In this document: positions 1-8,359 of the stretch, piece by piece
Numbering within the stretch: position 1 is the stretch's first letter
Layout of the letters: each line of letters starts with the position of its first letter
Assembly: GCA_028875855.1 (NCBI GenBank)
Contig: JAGWVA010000020.1
Span: forward strand, 1-58,850
DNA length: 58,850 nucleotides
Reading direction: 5' to 3'
DNA from: Paracoccaceae bacterium
Lineage (GTDB): Bacteria > Pseudomonadota > Alphaproteobacteria > Rhodobacterales > Rhodobacteraceae
Position numbers and translations under genes: made by a program
The notes under the pieces: generated by a model
The model's database searches: none
What the model was told of the DNA's origin: nothing
What the model saw: the letters and a program-made list of their open reading frames with translations, nothing else

Positions 1-1213
1 AGGGCCAGGCGGTGGGGGGCGAGGCGATGCGGAAATGCACCTCGGCCGCGCCCGCTTCCTTGATCATCTCGCGGATCTTGATCGAGGTCGTGCCCCGCAC
101 CACCGAGTCATCGACCAGCACGACCCGCTTGCCGCGGATCAGCGCACGGTTGACGTTCAGCTTCAGCCGGACGCCCATGTTGCGGATCTGCTCGGTCGGT
201 TCGATGAAGGTCCGGCCCATGTACTGGTTGCGGATGATCCCCATCGCATAGGGGATGCCCGACTGCTGCGAATAGCCGATCGCCGCGGGCGTGCCGCTGT
301 CGGGGACGGGGCAGACCAGATCGGCCTCGACCGGGGCCTCCTTGGCCAGCTCCACGCCGATCTGGCGGCGCGTTTCATAGACCGAGCGACCTCCGAGGAT
401 GGAATCGGGGCGCGAGAAATAGACATGTTCGAAGATGCAGAACCGCGAGGGCGAGGGCGCGAAGGGGCGGAAGCTTGCGACCTCGTCCTTTTCGATCACC
501 ACCATCTCGCCCGGTTCGATCTCGCGCACGAATTCGGCGCCGATGATGTCCAGCGCGCAGGTCTCGGAGGCAAGGCACCAGCCTTCGCCGATGCGGCCCA
601 GCACCAGCGGGCGCACGCCAAGCGCATCTCGCACGCCGATCAGCTTGGTGCGCGTCATGGCGACGATCGAGAACGCCCCCTCGACCCGGCGCAGCGCGTC
701 CTTCATCCGCTCGGGGATCGTCTTCTGGATCGACCGCGCCATCAGGTGGATGATGCATTCGCTGTCCGACGACGACTGGAAGATCGACCCGCGCTCGATC
801 AGCTCGCGGCGCAGGGCATGGGCATTGGTGAGGTTGCCGTTGTGGGCCACCGCGCAGCCGCCCATCGAGAATTCGCCAAAGAAGGGCTGCACGTCGCGGA
901 TCGCGGTCGCGCCCTTCGATCCGGCGGTGGAATAGCGCACGTGCCCGATGCCCAGCGATCCGGGCAGCGCGGCCATCACTTCGGCCTTGGTGAAATTGTC
1001 GCGCACATAGCCGAAGCGGCGGGCCGAGTTGAAGCCGGTCGCGGGATCGTAGGTGACGATGCCGCCCGCCTCCTGTCCGCGATGCTGAAGCGCGTGCATG
1101 CCAAGCGCCACGAAATTCGCCGCGTCGGCCACGCCGATCACGCCGAATATCCCGCATTCTTCCTTCAGCTTGTCATCGAGCGGATCGAAAGGGTGACGGG
1201 GAAACTGTGGCAT
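1..1213 (-). CDS. purF: Amidophosphoribosyltransferase PurF (partial, cut by left edge)
   Basis: First committed step of purine synthesis: PRPP plus glutamine gives 5-phosphoribosylamine. I translated it from the ATG at 1213. The N-terminus has a short leader before Cys20 (KEECGIFGVIG), the Ntn-hydrolase glutaminase nucleophile that is exposed by propeptide removal in this family. The glutaminase domain carries GHVRYSTAG and HNGNL. The PRPP-binding loop of the transferase domain (VVLVDDSVVRGTTS) follows close to the window edge. About 404 residues are visible and the C-terminal end is missing. It lies 90 bp downstream of cvpA on the same strand, the same cvpA-purF order as in many proteobacteria. 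Identification is secure. Confidence 0.96.
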   Translation of the reverse strand, partial: MPQFPRHPFDPLDDKLKEECGIFGVIGVADAANFVALGMHALQHRGQEAGGIVTYDPATGFNSARRFGYVRDNFTKAEVMAALPGSLGIGHVRYSTAGSKGATAIRDVQPFFGEFSMGGCAVAHNGNLTNAHALRRELIERGSIFQSSSDSECIIHLMARSIQKTIPERMKDALRRVEGAFSIVAMTRTKLIGVRDALGVRPLVLGRIGEGWCLASETCALDIIGAEFVREIEPGEMVVIEKDEVASFRPFAPSPSRFCIFEHVYFSRPDSILGGRSVYETRRQIGVELAKEAPVEADLVCPVPDSGTPAAIGYSQQSGIPYAMGIIRNQYMGRTFIEPTEQIRNMGVRLKLNVNRALIRGKRVVLVDDSVVRGTTSIKIREMIKEAGAAEVHFRIASPPTAWP

Positions 1214-1303
1214 GAGGGGTCTCCTGCGAATCCCGCTGGCGCGCGCTGCCCCTCATCTAGTGCGTCGTCACCGAAGTGTCACGTCCCGATCGGGCCGGAA
1301 CCC

Positions 1304-1993
1304 TCAGTTCGAGATCGTGGCCGAGGGCGCGGTCGAGGTCGTGCCCGACGGTGCGGCGGGGGCGGTCGTGCCGGTCGCGGGCTTTGCCGCCGGGGCCACG
1401 GGGGCGGGCGTCCCGGTGTTCAGCCCGCCGCCATTGGCCGCGGTGCCGCAGCTTCCGGCGAGGTCGTCGTAAAGCTTCACGAGGCTTTGCGGCAACTGAT
1501 CGGGGATCTGGCTGTTGATCTGCCCCTCGAACTGCGCGAAGACCTTGGCCGAGCGGCTGTGGTCGATGACCGGCACGCTTTCGGCCGCCATGGTGCGGTG
1601 ATAGGCGATGAAGGCCGCCGCGATCAGCACGAGACCGCGCAGCACCCCGAACAGGAACCCCATGCCCTGATCGATCCCGCCCAGCACCGAATTGCGCACG
1701 AGCGACGACAGAAGCGGCGTGAAGAAGGCCAGCACGACAAGCCCCACCGCGAAGACCACCGCGAAGGCCGCCACCAGCGACAATTCGCAGCTTCCCTTCA
1801 GGAACTTGCCCAGAACCGGGATCTCCTGCACCAGAGGCTCGGCCTGATGGGCGAAGGTATAGGCCACCACGGCCGCCACGATCCAGCCGCCGATGGCCAG
1901 CAATTCGCGCACGACGCCACGCGAATAGGCGAGGATCGCCGACATCACGATGATGACCACCACGATGGCATCGACGATGGTAAAGCCCTGCAT
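1304..1993 (-). CDS. cvpA: CvpA family inner-membrane protein
   Basis: 229 residues. The first 170 or so contain four hydrophobic segments, starting FTIVDAIVVVIIVMSAILAYSRG, typical of the CvpA (colicin V production) family. The last 60 residues are a low-complexity Ala/Pro/Thr tail. I chose the ATG at 1993 because a purine-rich GGGAGAGG lies just upstream; a GTG at 2014 overlapping the radA stop codon would add seven residues. It sits between radA and purF on one strand and is probably co-transcribed with both. The family is linked to envelope integrity and colicin export, but its molecular role is not settled. Confidence 0.88.
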   Translation of the reverse strand: MQGFTIVDAIVVVIIVMSAILAYSRGVVRELLAIGGWIVAAVVAYTFAHQAEPLVQEIPVLGKFLKGSCELSLVAAFAVVFAVGLVVLAFFTPLLSSLVRNSVLGGIDQGMGFLFGVLRGLVLIAAAFIAYHRTMAAESVPVIDHSRSAKVFAQFEGQINSQIPDQLPQSLVKLYDDLAGSCGTAANGGGLNTGTPAPVAPAAKPATGTTAPAAPSGTTSTAPSATISN

Positions 1994-2010
1994 CAACCTC
2001 TCCCCCGGGA

Positions 2011-3378
2011 TCACCCCGCACCGAACATGTCGCCAACGAATGCCGTCAAATCCGGCAATTCTTTGACCATGATCCCCTCGCCTGCGCCGATTTTCGATCT
2101 GGCGGGGGCAATGGCGGTTGTGAAACCAAGTTTTCGGGCTTCTTTCAACCTGTTTTCCGTCTGCCCCACGGGGCGGAGCGCGCCCGATAGGCTGATTTCC
2201 CCGAAAACCACCGTATCGGCGGGAAGGGCCGCATCCTCGCGCGCCGACAGAAGGGCTGCGGCCACGGCCAGATCGGCGGCGGGTTCGCTGACCTTCATGC
2301 CGCCCGCGACATTGAGGAAGACGTCAAGCCCGGCGAAGGGAATGCCGCAGCGCGCCTCGAGCACGGCAAGGATGGTCGAAAGCCGCCCCGCATCAAGCCC
2401 CACCACCGTGCGCCGCGGCGTGCCCAAGGTCGAGGGCGCGACCAGCGCCTGGATCTCGGTCAGGACGGGTCTTGTGCCTTCGATTCCAGCAAAAACCGCC
2501 GATCCGGGGCTCGCCTGCCCGCGTTCGGACAGAAACAGCGCAGAGGGGTTGGTGACCTGCGACAGGCCGCCTCCGGTCATCTCGAACACGCCGATTTCGT
2601 CGGCCGCGCCGAAGCGGTTCTTGACCGCGCGCAGGATGCGGAACTGGTGGCCGCGCTCGCCTTCGAAGTAAAGGACCGTGTCCACCATATGCTCGACCAC
2701 GCGGGGGCCAGCGATCTGGCCTTCCTTGGTGACATGGCCGACAAGGACGACCGAACAGCCCCGCCGCTTGGCGAAGGTCACAAGTTCGTGGCAGGCGGCG
2801 CGGACCTGCGCGACCGAGCCCGGCGCGCTTTCCACGTTGTCGGCCCACATGGTCTGGATCGAGTCGATGACGACAAGGTCGGGCCGCTCGGTATCCAGCG
2901 TGGTCAGGATGTCGCGCAGGTTCGTCTCGGCCCCAAGCTGCACCGGCGCATCGGTCAGCCCAAGGCGCTGCGCGCGCATCCGCACCTGCGCCGCAGCCTC
3001 TTCGCCCGAGATGTAGAGCGCCTTCAGCCCCGCGCGCGAAAAGGCGGCGGTGGCCTGCAACAGAAGCGTGGATTTCCCGATCCCCGGGTCGCCGCCCACA
3101 AGGATGGCCGAGGCGGGGACGAGTCCGCCGCCCAGAACGCGGTCGAATTCCTCCAGCCCCGACAGCGTGCGCGGCGGCGGCGCTTCCTGCGTGTCAAGCG
3201 TGCCAAGCGGGATGGCGCGGCCCCGGCTTGCGCCCAGGGTCTTCGCGGCGGGGCCGGCGGACAGCGGCGCCTCTTCGACGATGGAATTCCACGCGCCGCA
3301 GGCGTCGCAGCGCCCGGCCCATTTGCGATGGACGGCGCCGCAGGCGGTGCAGGTGAACTGGGGGGCGGATCTGGCCAT
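2011..3378 (-). CDS. radA: DNA repair protein RadA
   Basis: 455 residues, normal length. RadA is a RecA-like DnaB-type ATPase that helps branch migration in recombination. Visible parts in order: an N-terminal C4 zinc finger (Cys10, Cys13, Cys24, Cys27), a Walker A loop GGDPGIGKS at residues 95-103, a Walker B region LVVIDSIQT, the RadA-specific KNRFG motif near residue 254, and a C-terminal Lon-protease-like domain (VGLDAGRL onward). The start ATG at 3378 lies directly before the conserved zinc finger. The cvpA gene begins at or just after its stop, suggesting a shared transcript. Confidence 0.96.
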   Translation of the reverse strand: MARSAPQFTCTACGAVHRKWAGRCDACGAWNSIVEEAPLSAGPAAKTLGASRGRAIPLGTLDTQEAPPPRTLSGLEEFDRVLGGGLVPASAILVGGDPGIGKSTLLLQATAAFSRAGLKALYISGEEAAAQVRMRAQRLGLTDAPVQLGAETNLRDILTTLDTERPDLVVIDSIQTMWADNVESAPGSVAQVRAACHELVTFAKRRGCSVVLVGHVTKEGQIAGPRVVEHMVDTVLYFEGERGHQFRILRAVKNRFGAADEIGVFEMTGGGLSQVTNPSALFLSERGQASPGSAVFAGIEGTRPVLTEIQALVAPSTLGTPRRTVVGLDAGRLSTILAVLEARCGIPFAGLDVFLNVAGGMKVSEPAADLAVAAALLSAREDAALPADTVVFGEISLSGALRPVGQTENRLKEARKLGFTTAIAPARSKIGAGEGIMVKELPDLTAFVGDMFGAG

Positions 3379-3433
3379 GCCCCTTCCTGCCCGAGCCCGC
3401 GTCGCGGGGCAACGGGATTGTGGACCGCGCCGG

Positions 3434-3868
3434 CTATCCCTTCGGTTTCACCAGCGAAATGGCGAAAGACAGCAGGACACAGCCGGTAAAGAGGTAAAGG
3501 CCCCAGGCGGTCTCGACGCGGCCGACCCCCACGCCTTTCACCAGCACGATGTAAAGCGCGAGCAGGAAGACATCGGCCATCGCGAGCTTGCCCAGACCAT
3601 GCAGCACCGGCTGTGCCCTTGGCCCCAGCATCCCCGCATGCAACAGCGCAAGGCCCAGCGTCTTCACGAAGGGCGCCACCACGGCAAAGAGCGTGACCAG
3701 CGCGGCCAGCCAGACATCGGTCCGCCAGAGCGATTGCAGCCCGGTCAGCACGCTGATCTTCGACAGGCCGAACAGCGGCAGAAGCCCCGCCTTCAGCAGG
3801 GGCGCCGTCCAGGCGATCGGGAACAGGATCAGAAGCGCGAGGTTTGCGCCGATCAGGGCGCGCCTCAT
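3434..3868 (-). CDS. Paraquat-inducible protein A-like membrane protein
   Basis: 144 residues, almost entirely hydrophobic, with four likely membrane segments (about 5-27, 50-72, 88-108 and 120-140). The pattern FPIAWTAPLL, then GLLPLFGLSKISVL, and a later MADVFLLAL resembles one PqiA/LetA half, although the cysteine pairs of full PqiA are absent. The full-length relatives work with MCE proteins in lipid transport; whether this half-size form does is unknown. It lies 6 bp downstream of the coiled-coil gene at 3875-4666 and 55 bp upstream of radA, all on one strand. Confidence 0.7.
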   Translation of the reverse strand: MRRALIGANLALLILFPIAWTAPLLKAGLLPLFGLSKISVLTGLQSLWRTDVWLAALVTLFAVVAPFVKTLGLALLHAGMLGPRAQPVLHGLGKLAMADVFLLALYIVLVKGVGVGRVETAWGLYLFTGCVLLSFAISLVKPKG

Positions 3869-3874
3869 CGCGGG

Positions 3875-4666
3875 TCACTTCGGCTTGCTTGCCAGCGGCA
3901 CGACATTGGCCGGCACATCCTCCACCGCATAGCCAAGCGCGGGCAGCACCTCGCGCAGGTCCTGATCCAGCCGCTCGATCTGGGCAGAGACCAGTCTTTC
4001 ATCGGCCTCCACATCCTGCAACCAGCGTTTCAGCTCGCTCGCGGCATATTGCGCAAGGCGGATGCGGTCGCGGGTCTGGGCGACCTCCTGCTGGCGCTGC
4101 GTCAGGAAGGTGCGCGCGCGGGCGACCTTGTCGTCGGAATAGACCTTGGCCAGATCGCGGCTGATGTGGCTCATCTGCGCGGCAAGTTCCAGGATCTCGG
4201 GCTCGAGGTTGCCGAGGTCGGGATGCTTGCGCAGATGGTCAAGCCGCTCGCGCACCGAATCGAACTCGGCCGAGAGGGTGAAGACGCCCTCGCGGTCGGC
4301 CCGGTGGGCGGCCGCATAGGCGGCGGCCACGTCCTCCATCCGCACGGTGAAATCCCGATGCGCGCGTTCCAGCCGCAGCGTGCGCCCGGCGGCGGGCAGG
4401 AAGGCGGTCAGCAGCAGGAACAGCCCGGCCAGCACGCCCTCGAGCCAAAGCCCGGCATCCGGCACCGGCTGGCCCGCCCAGAAGAGCGTGAGTTCCAGCG
4501 GCGGCACGAGGCCCTCCAGCGTCAGCGCGACAAGCGCAAGCGCCCCAAGGGCCAGCGCGAGGATCAGCCCGAAGGCCAGCGCCTGAAGCCCGTGTTGCAG
4601 GCGCACCAAAGGTTTGCGGGTCGAACCTGACGGTTCGGCGATCGGATCGGACGCAACGACGGACAT
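3875..4666 (-). CDS. Membrane-anchored coiled-coil protein of unknown function
   Basis: 263 residues. I do not recognise a functional family. Two hydrophobic segments near residues 28-52 and 73-92 form a probable hairpin in the inner membrane. From about 95 to 250 the protein is charged and helical with heptad-like spacing (RTLRLERAHRDF, ILELAAQMSHISRDLAKVY, RQQEVAQTRDRI), so a long cytoplasmic coiled coil is likely. The start ATG at 4666 precedes a polar N-terminus of about 25 residues. It is tightly coupled to the downstream PqiA-like gene (6 bp). A palindrome at 4744-4759 lies 78 bp upstream and may control it. Confidence 0.75.
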   Translation of the reverse strand: MSVVASDPIAEPSGSTRKPLVRLQHGLQALAFGLILALALGALALVALTLEGLVPPLELTLFWAGQPVPDAGLWLEGVLAGLFLLLTAFLPAAGRTLRLERAHRDFTVRMEDVAAAYAAAHRADREGVFTLSAEFDSVRERLDHLRKHPDLGNLEPEILELAAQMSHISRDLAKVYSDDKVARARTFLTQRQQEVAQTRDRIRLAQYAASELKRWLQDVEADERLVSAQIERLDQDLREVLPALGYAVEDVPANVVPLASKPK

Positions 4667-4743
4667 GGCACCCCCCAGTGCTGGCTCAGCGTCTTCCGAT
4701 CATGCAGAGGCGGGGGGCGGGCAGGCAACGAATTAAGGGCGAT

Positions 4744-4759
4744 ATGTGATAGGTCACAT
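4744..4759. promoter_or_regulatory. Palindrome ATGTGA-N4-TCACAT, candidate CRP/FNR-family operator
   Basis: Perfect 6-bp inverted arms around a 4-bp spacer. The half-site TGTGA is that of CRP, but the N4 spacing is that of FNR-type sites. It lies 78 bp upstream of the start at 4666, in a locally A/T-richer interval between mlaF and the membrane/coiled-coil gene. That it is an operator is inference from symmetry and position. Confidence 0.4.
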
Positions 4760-4899
4760 TAACCAAGCCATATCAGGCGGTGCAGACCCTGCCGATTGTT
4801 CGCAGCCCAAGAACAATCGCCCTGATTGCACAGGATCGTCCCGCGCTTCACGTCAATGAACCAGCCGACGACAAGGCGCCTTCCGAATCGCCTCGCGCC

Positions 4900-5646
4900 T
4901 TAGCGGACCGATTCGATGGGGCCTTCGGCCCGGCCATGGATGAACTGGTCCACATAGGGATCGCCCGAGGCGTCCATCTCGGCCACGGGCCCGGTCCAGC
5001 GGATCAACCCGCCGTAAAGCATCGCCACCCGGTCGGCGATGGCGCGCACAGAGGTCATGTCATGCGTGATCGTCATCGCGGTCACGCCCATTTCCACCAC
5101 GATCTCGCGGATCAATTCGTTGATGACGCCCGCCATGATCGGGTCGAGCCCGGTGGTGGGCTCGTCGAAAAAGATGATCTCGGGTTCCGCCGCGATGGCG
5201 CGGGCAAGGCCCACGCGCTTCTGCATGCCCCCGGACAGCTCGGCGGGGAAGAGGTCGGCCACCTCGGGCTTCAGCCCCACGCGGCGCAGCTTTTCGATGG
5301 CGATCTCGCGCGCTTCGGCCTTGGGTTTCTTCTGCGCGCCCCGCAGCAGGCGAAAGGCCACGTTCTGCCAGACGGTCAGGCTGTCGAACAGCGCTGCCCC
5401 CTGAAACAGCATCCCGAAGCGGGCGAGGAAGGCGTCGCGGTCGGTCTGCGCCACGTCCTGCCCGTCGATCTCGATCCGGCCGCTGTCGGGGGTGACGAGG
5501 CCGAGGATGCATTTCAGCAGCACCGACTTGCCCGTGCCCGAGCCGCCGATGATGACCATGCTCTCGCCCGTGGGGACGGTAAGGTCCACCCCCTGCAGGA
5601 CACGGTTCGACCCGAAGGCCTTCTGGACTTGGGTGAGCTGAATCAT
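4900..5646 (-). CDS. MlaF-like ABC transporter ATP-binding protein
   Basis: 248 residues, one ABC ATPase domain: Walker A GGSGTGKS at residues 34-41, signature LSGGMQKRV near 140, Walker B IIFFDEPTTGLDPI near 165, and the switch histidine in TITHDM. LSGGMQKR together with GLDPIMAGVINELI is typical of the MlaF subfamily, which powers phospholipid trafficking between the membranes of Gram-negative bacteria. Its start overlaps the stop of the permease gene (ATGA), so the two are translationally coupled. No MCE-domain (MlaD) gene is in the window. Confidence 0.9.
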   Translation of the reverse strand: MIQLTQVQKAFGSNRVLQGVDLTVPTGESMVIIGGSGTGKSVLLKCILGLVTPDSGRIEIDGQDVAQTDRDAFLARFGMLFQGAALFDSLTVWQNVAFRLLRGAQKKPKAEAREIAIEKLRRVGLKPEVADLFPAELSGGMQKRVGLARAIAAEPEIIFFDEPTTGLDPIMAGVINELIREIVVEMGVTAMTITHDMTSVRAIADRVAMLYGGLIRWTGPVAEMDASGDPYVDQFIHGRAEGPIESVR

Positions 5647-6425
5647 GAGGAGAAGAACATCTCGGTCAGAAGGTAGTTGGACGCGAGGATCAGCACCGAG
5701 GCCGCAACCACGGCCGCCTTGGTCGCGCGCCCCACGCCCTGCGCGCCGCGCCCCGAGGTCATGCCGTAGTAGCAGCCCGCAAGCGCCACGAGAAAGCCGA
5801 AGACCGCGCCCTTGATCATGCCCGAGACAACATCCCAGCTTTGCAGATAGTCGTAGGTGTTGGTGAGATAGGCCGCCTCGTTGAAGCCGAGCCGGTTCAC
5901 GCCCACGATGAAGCCGCCCATGATGCCGATGGCGTCGCCGATGCCGACCAGCACCGGCACGGCGATGGTCGCGGCCAGCACGCGCGGCACGGTCAGGTAT
6001 TTCATCGGGCTGGTGGACAGCGTCACCAGCGCGTCAATCTGCTCGGTCACCTTCATCGTGCCGATCTCGGCCGCGATGGACGAGGCGACGCGCGCCGCGA
6101 CCATCAGGCCCCCCAGCACGGGGCCAAGCTCGCGCGTCATGCCGATGGCGACGATCGAGGGGACGACGGATTCGGCGTTGAACCGCGCCCCGCCCGAATA
6201 GATCTGCAAGGCCAGCGCGCCCCCCGTGAAGAAGGCGGTCATGCCCACGACCGGCAGGCTGAAATAGCCGATCTGGATCAGCGAGGACAGGAATTCGCGC
6301 CAGTAGAAGGGCGGGCGGAACAGGTTCGCGACCGTCGAGGCGGCAAACATCGCCACCCGCCCGACCGCGGCCAGAAGACCCAGCGTGATGCGTCCTGTCG
6401 TGGCGACGGGTGTCGTCAAGCTCAT
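5643..6425 (-). CDS. MlaE family lipid ABC transporter permease
   Basis: 260 residues, with an N-terminal amphipathic stretch and about five or six membrane helices. The segment [24 protein letters not shown], followed by [27 protein letters not shown], is the hallmark of MlaE/YrbE permeases. It pairs with the MlaF-like ATPase, which overlaps its stop codon, and its own start overlaps the alr stop codon. The order alr-mlaE-mlaF with 4-bp overlaps implies one operon. The MlaD and MlaC partners must be encoded elsewhere. Confidence 0.9.
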   Translation of the reverse strand: MSLTTPVATTGRITLGLLAAVGRVAMFAASTVANLFRPPFYWREFLSSLIQIGYFSLPVVGMTAFFTGGALALQIYSGGARFNAESVVPSIVAIGMTRELGPVLGGLMVAARVASSIAAEIGTMKVTEQIDALVTLSTSPMKYLTVPRVLAATIAVPVLVGIGDAIGIMGGFIVGVNRLGFNEAAYLTNTYDYLQSWDVVSGMIKGAVFGFLVALAGCYYGMTSGRGAQGVGRATKAAVVAASVLILASNYLLTEMFFSS

Positions 6426-7471
6426 GCGCCGCTCCCTTCGTAGTGGCGCGTATAGCGGTTCCCGAGGCTCGTGAGAACCTCATAGCCGATGGTGCCCGCC
6501 TGATCGGCAAGATCGTCCACGCCCTGCGCGGCACAGATGAGGTCAAGCCGCGCGGGGATTTCGGGCAGGTGCGTCACATCGACGGTGATGAGATCCATCG
6601 AGACGCGGCCCGCGATGGGGCAGGGGATGTCGCCCGCGCAGAACGTGGCCCGGTTCGACAGCGCGCGCAGGATGCCGTCGGCATAGCCGCCCGACAGCGT
6701 GGCGATGGTCGCGGGGCCCTGCGCGGTCCAGGTGCAGCCGTAGCCCACCGCCTCGCCCGGCTCGACCGTCCGGGTCTGGATGACCGGCAGCGACAGGCGC
6801 ACGACGGGCCGGGCATCCTCGAACGGGCGGCCGCCGTAAAGGCCGATGCCGGGGCGCGTCAGGTCGAAGTGATAGCTCGGCCCCAGCAGGATGCCCCCGG
6901 TCGCCGCCAGCGAGCGCGGCACGCCCGTGCCATCGGTCAGGGCATGGAACGTTGCCAGTTGCTGCGCGTTCATCGGATCGTCGGGATCGTCGGCGCAAGC
7001 GAGGTGGCTCATGATGAGTTCCGGCCCGAGCGGAAGCACCAGTTCCGCCACCGCCGCCCATTCGTCGGCCTCCATCCCCAGCCGGTTCATGCCGGTGTCG
7101 AGCTGGATGCCGAAGGGATGGCCGGGCAGCCCCTCGAACTGCCGGGTGATCTGGTCGAGCGAATTGAGCATAGGCGTCAGATCGGCGCCCCCGATCATCT
7201 CGGTGTCGCCCGCCATGTGGCCGCCCAGCACGCAGATCTGCGGCCCGGGCCCAAGCGCGCGGCGCAGCGCCGCCCCCTCTTCGGCGACGGCGACGAAGAA
7301 CCGCCGCGCCCCGGCCCCGGCCAGCGCGCGCGCGACCGGCCCCACGCCAAGGCCATAGCCGTCAGCCTTCACCACGGCGGCGGTCTGCGTGCCCCCGTCG
7401 GTCAGCCGGTCGAGCGCACGCCAGTTCGCTGCAAGCGCGTCAAGATCGATGGTCAGCGTCGCGGTGCTCAT
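6422..7471 (-). CDS. alr: Alanine racemase
   Basis: 349 residues. A PLP enzyme that interconverts L- and D-alanine for peptidoglycan. The PLP lysine is Lys35 in [10 protein letters not shown], Tyr39 is the conserved partner, and the second catalytic tyrosine lies in GYGCTW near residue 247. [12 protein letters not shown] is the conserved C-terminal substrate-site motif. I chose the ATG at 7471 ([13 protein letters not shown]); the reading frame stays open for 27 further codons with no family similarity. First gene of the alr-mlaE-mlaF operon, divergent from the yfgM-like gene. Confidence 0.95.
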   Translation of the reverse strand: MSTATLTIDLDALAANWRALDRLTDGGTQTAAVVKADGYGLGVGPVARALAGAGARRFFVAVAEEGAALRRALGPGPQICVLGGHMAGDTEMIGGADLTPMLNSLDQITRQFEGLPGHPFGIQLDTGMNRLGMEADEWAAVAELVLPLGPELIMSHLACADDPDDPMNAQQLATFHALTDGTGVPRSLAATGGILLGPSYHFDLTRPGIGLYGGRPFEDARPVVRLSLPVIQTRTVEPGEAVGYGCTWTAQGPATIATLSGGYADGILRALSNRATFCAGDIPCPIAGRVSMDLITVDVTHLPEIPARLDLICAAQGVDDLADQAGTIGYEVLTSLGNRYTRHYEGSGA

Positions 7472-7582
7472 ATCCGGCGGAGCCCTCTTGAAAATACGCG
7501 CCCGTTTTGACAGGCGCGGGGGCGAGGTCAAGACAAAACGCGCAAGCCCCAAGGGCGGGGGCGCTCCGCCGGGGGGCGGGGC

Positions 7583-7612
7583 TTGGCAAGGCCAAGGGCT
7601 TGCGTGTAAGAC
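7583..7612 (+). promoter_or_regulatory. Weak candidate promoter for the yfgM-bamB-der operon
   Basis: TTGGCA at 7583-7588 and TAAGAC at 7607-7612 are separated by 18 bp and lie about 50 bp upstream of the ATG at 7660. The -35 is close to consensus and the -10 only moderate. A call from sequence pattern alone. Confidence 0.3.
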
Positions 7613-7659
7613 GGGCCGAAACCGCGCGGCCCCCGGGGCCCGCCGCAGGGGAGCCAGGC

Positions 7660-8313
7660 ATGAGCAACACGGACAGTTTCATCGAAGAGGTCACCGAAGA
7701 GGTGCGCCGCGACAGGCTGTTCGCCTTCTTTCGCAAATATGGCTGGCTGCTCGTGCTCGCGGCGGTGGCGGTGGTGGGCTACACGGCGTGGAACCAGTAT
7801 CGCATCGCGCAGGAGCAGAAGGCCGCGCGCGCCTTCGGCGATGCGGTCTCGGCGGCCGAACTGGTCAAGGACCCGGCGGCGCGGGTGAAGGCGCTCGAGG
7901 CGATCAAGGCCACGGGCGGCCGCGAGGCGGTGCTGAGGCTTCTGATCGCCTCCTATGCGGTTCAGGCGGGCGACACCAAGACCGCCGACGCCGCCTTGCA
8001 GGCGGTGGCTGCGAACGGAAAGCTTGCGCCGCGTCTGCGCGATCTTGCCGCGCTCAAGCAGATCATGACGGCGGGCGCGTCGATGGATGCGGCGGCCAAG
8101 GAGGCCGCGCTTGGCGCGCTCTCGCAGGCGGGGCGGCCGTATCGCCCGCTGGCGCTCGAGCAGCTTGCGCTGCTGAAAGTGCAGACGGGCGACACGCAGG
8201 GCGCGATCAAGGCGTTCAAGGAGCTTCTGCAGGAGCCGGGTCTTACGCAGGCCTTGCGTCAGCGCGCCACGTCGATGATTGTCGCCCTCGGGGGAAACCC
8301 GGCAGCAGGCTGA
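7660..8313 (+). CDS. YfgM-like membrane-anchored TPR protein
   Basis: 217 residues. A short cytoplasmic N-terminus ([20 protein letters not shown]) precedes a single membrane helix at about 26-45 ([18 protein letters not shown]) and a periplasmic helical domain with tetratricopeptide-like repeats ([20 protein letters not shown]). This is the architecture of YfgM, an accessory SecYEG/periplasmic chaperone-network factor. The yfgM-bamB-der order is the same as in Escherichia coli, which supports the call. The frame is open upstream for 51 codons, but the family N-terminus begins at the ATG at 7660. Confidence 0.85.
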   Translation: MSNTDSFIEEVTEEVRRDRLFAFFRKYGWLLVLAAVAVVGYTAWNQYRIAQEQKAARAFGDAVSAAELVKDPAARVKALEAIKATGGREAVLRLLIASYAVQAGDTKTADAALQAVAANGKLAPRLRDLAALKQIMTAGASMDAAAKEAALGALSQAGRPYRPLALEQLALLKVQTGDTQGAIKAFKELLQEPGLTQALRQRATSMIVALGGNPAAG

Positions 8314-8359
8314 TGCGTCGCGCCGAAGGGCCGGCGGGGGAAGAGGAAGGGCAGGGACC

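Noticed and set aside
35-2671. 878-codon open frame on the plus strand over purF, cvpA and radA
   Set aside because: It is the antisense of three clearly identified minus-strand genes; the translation is His/Arg/Asp-rich low-complexity sequence, as expected from codon bias at high GC.
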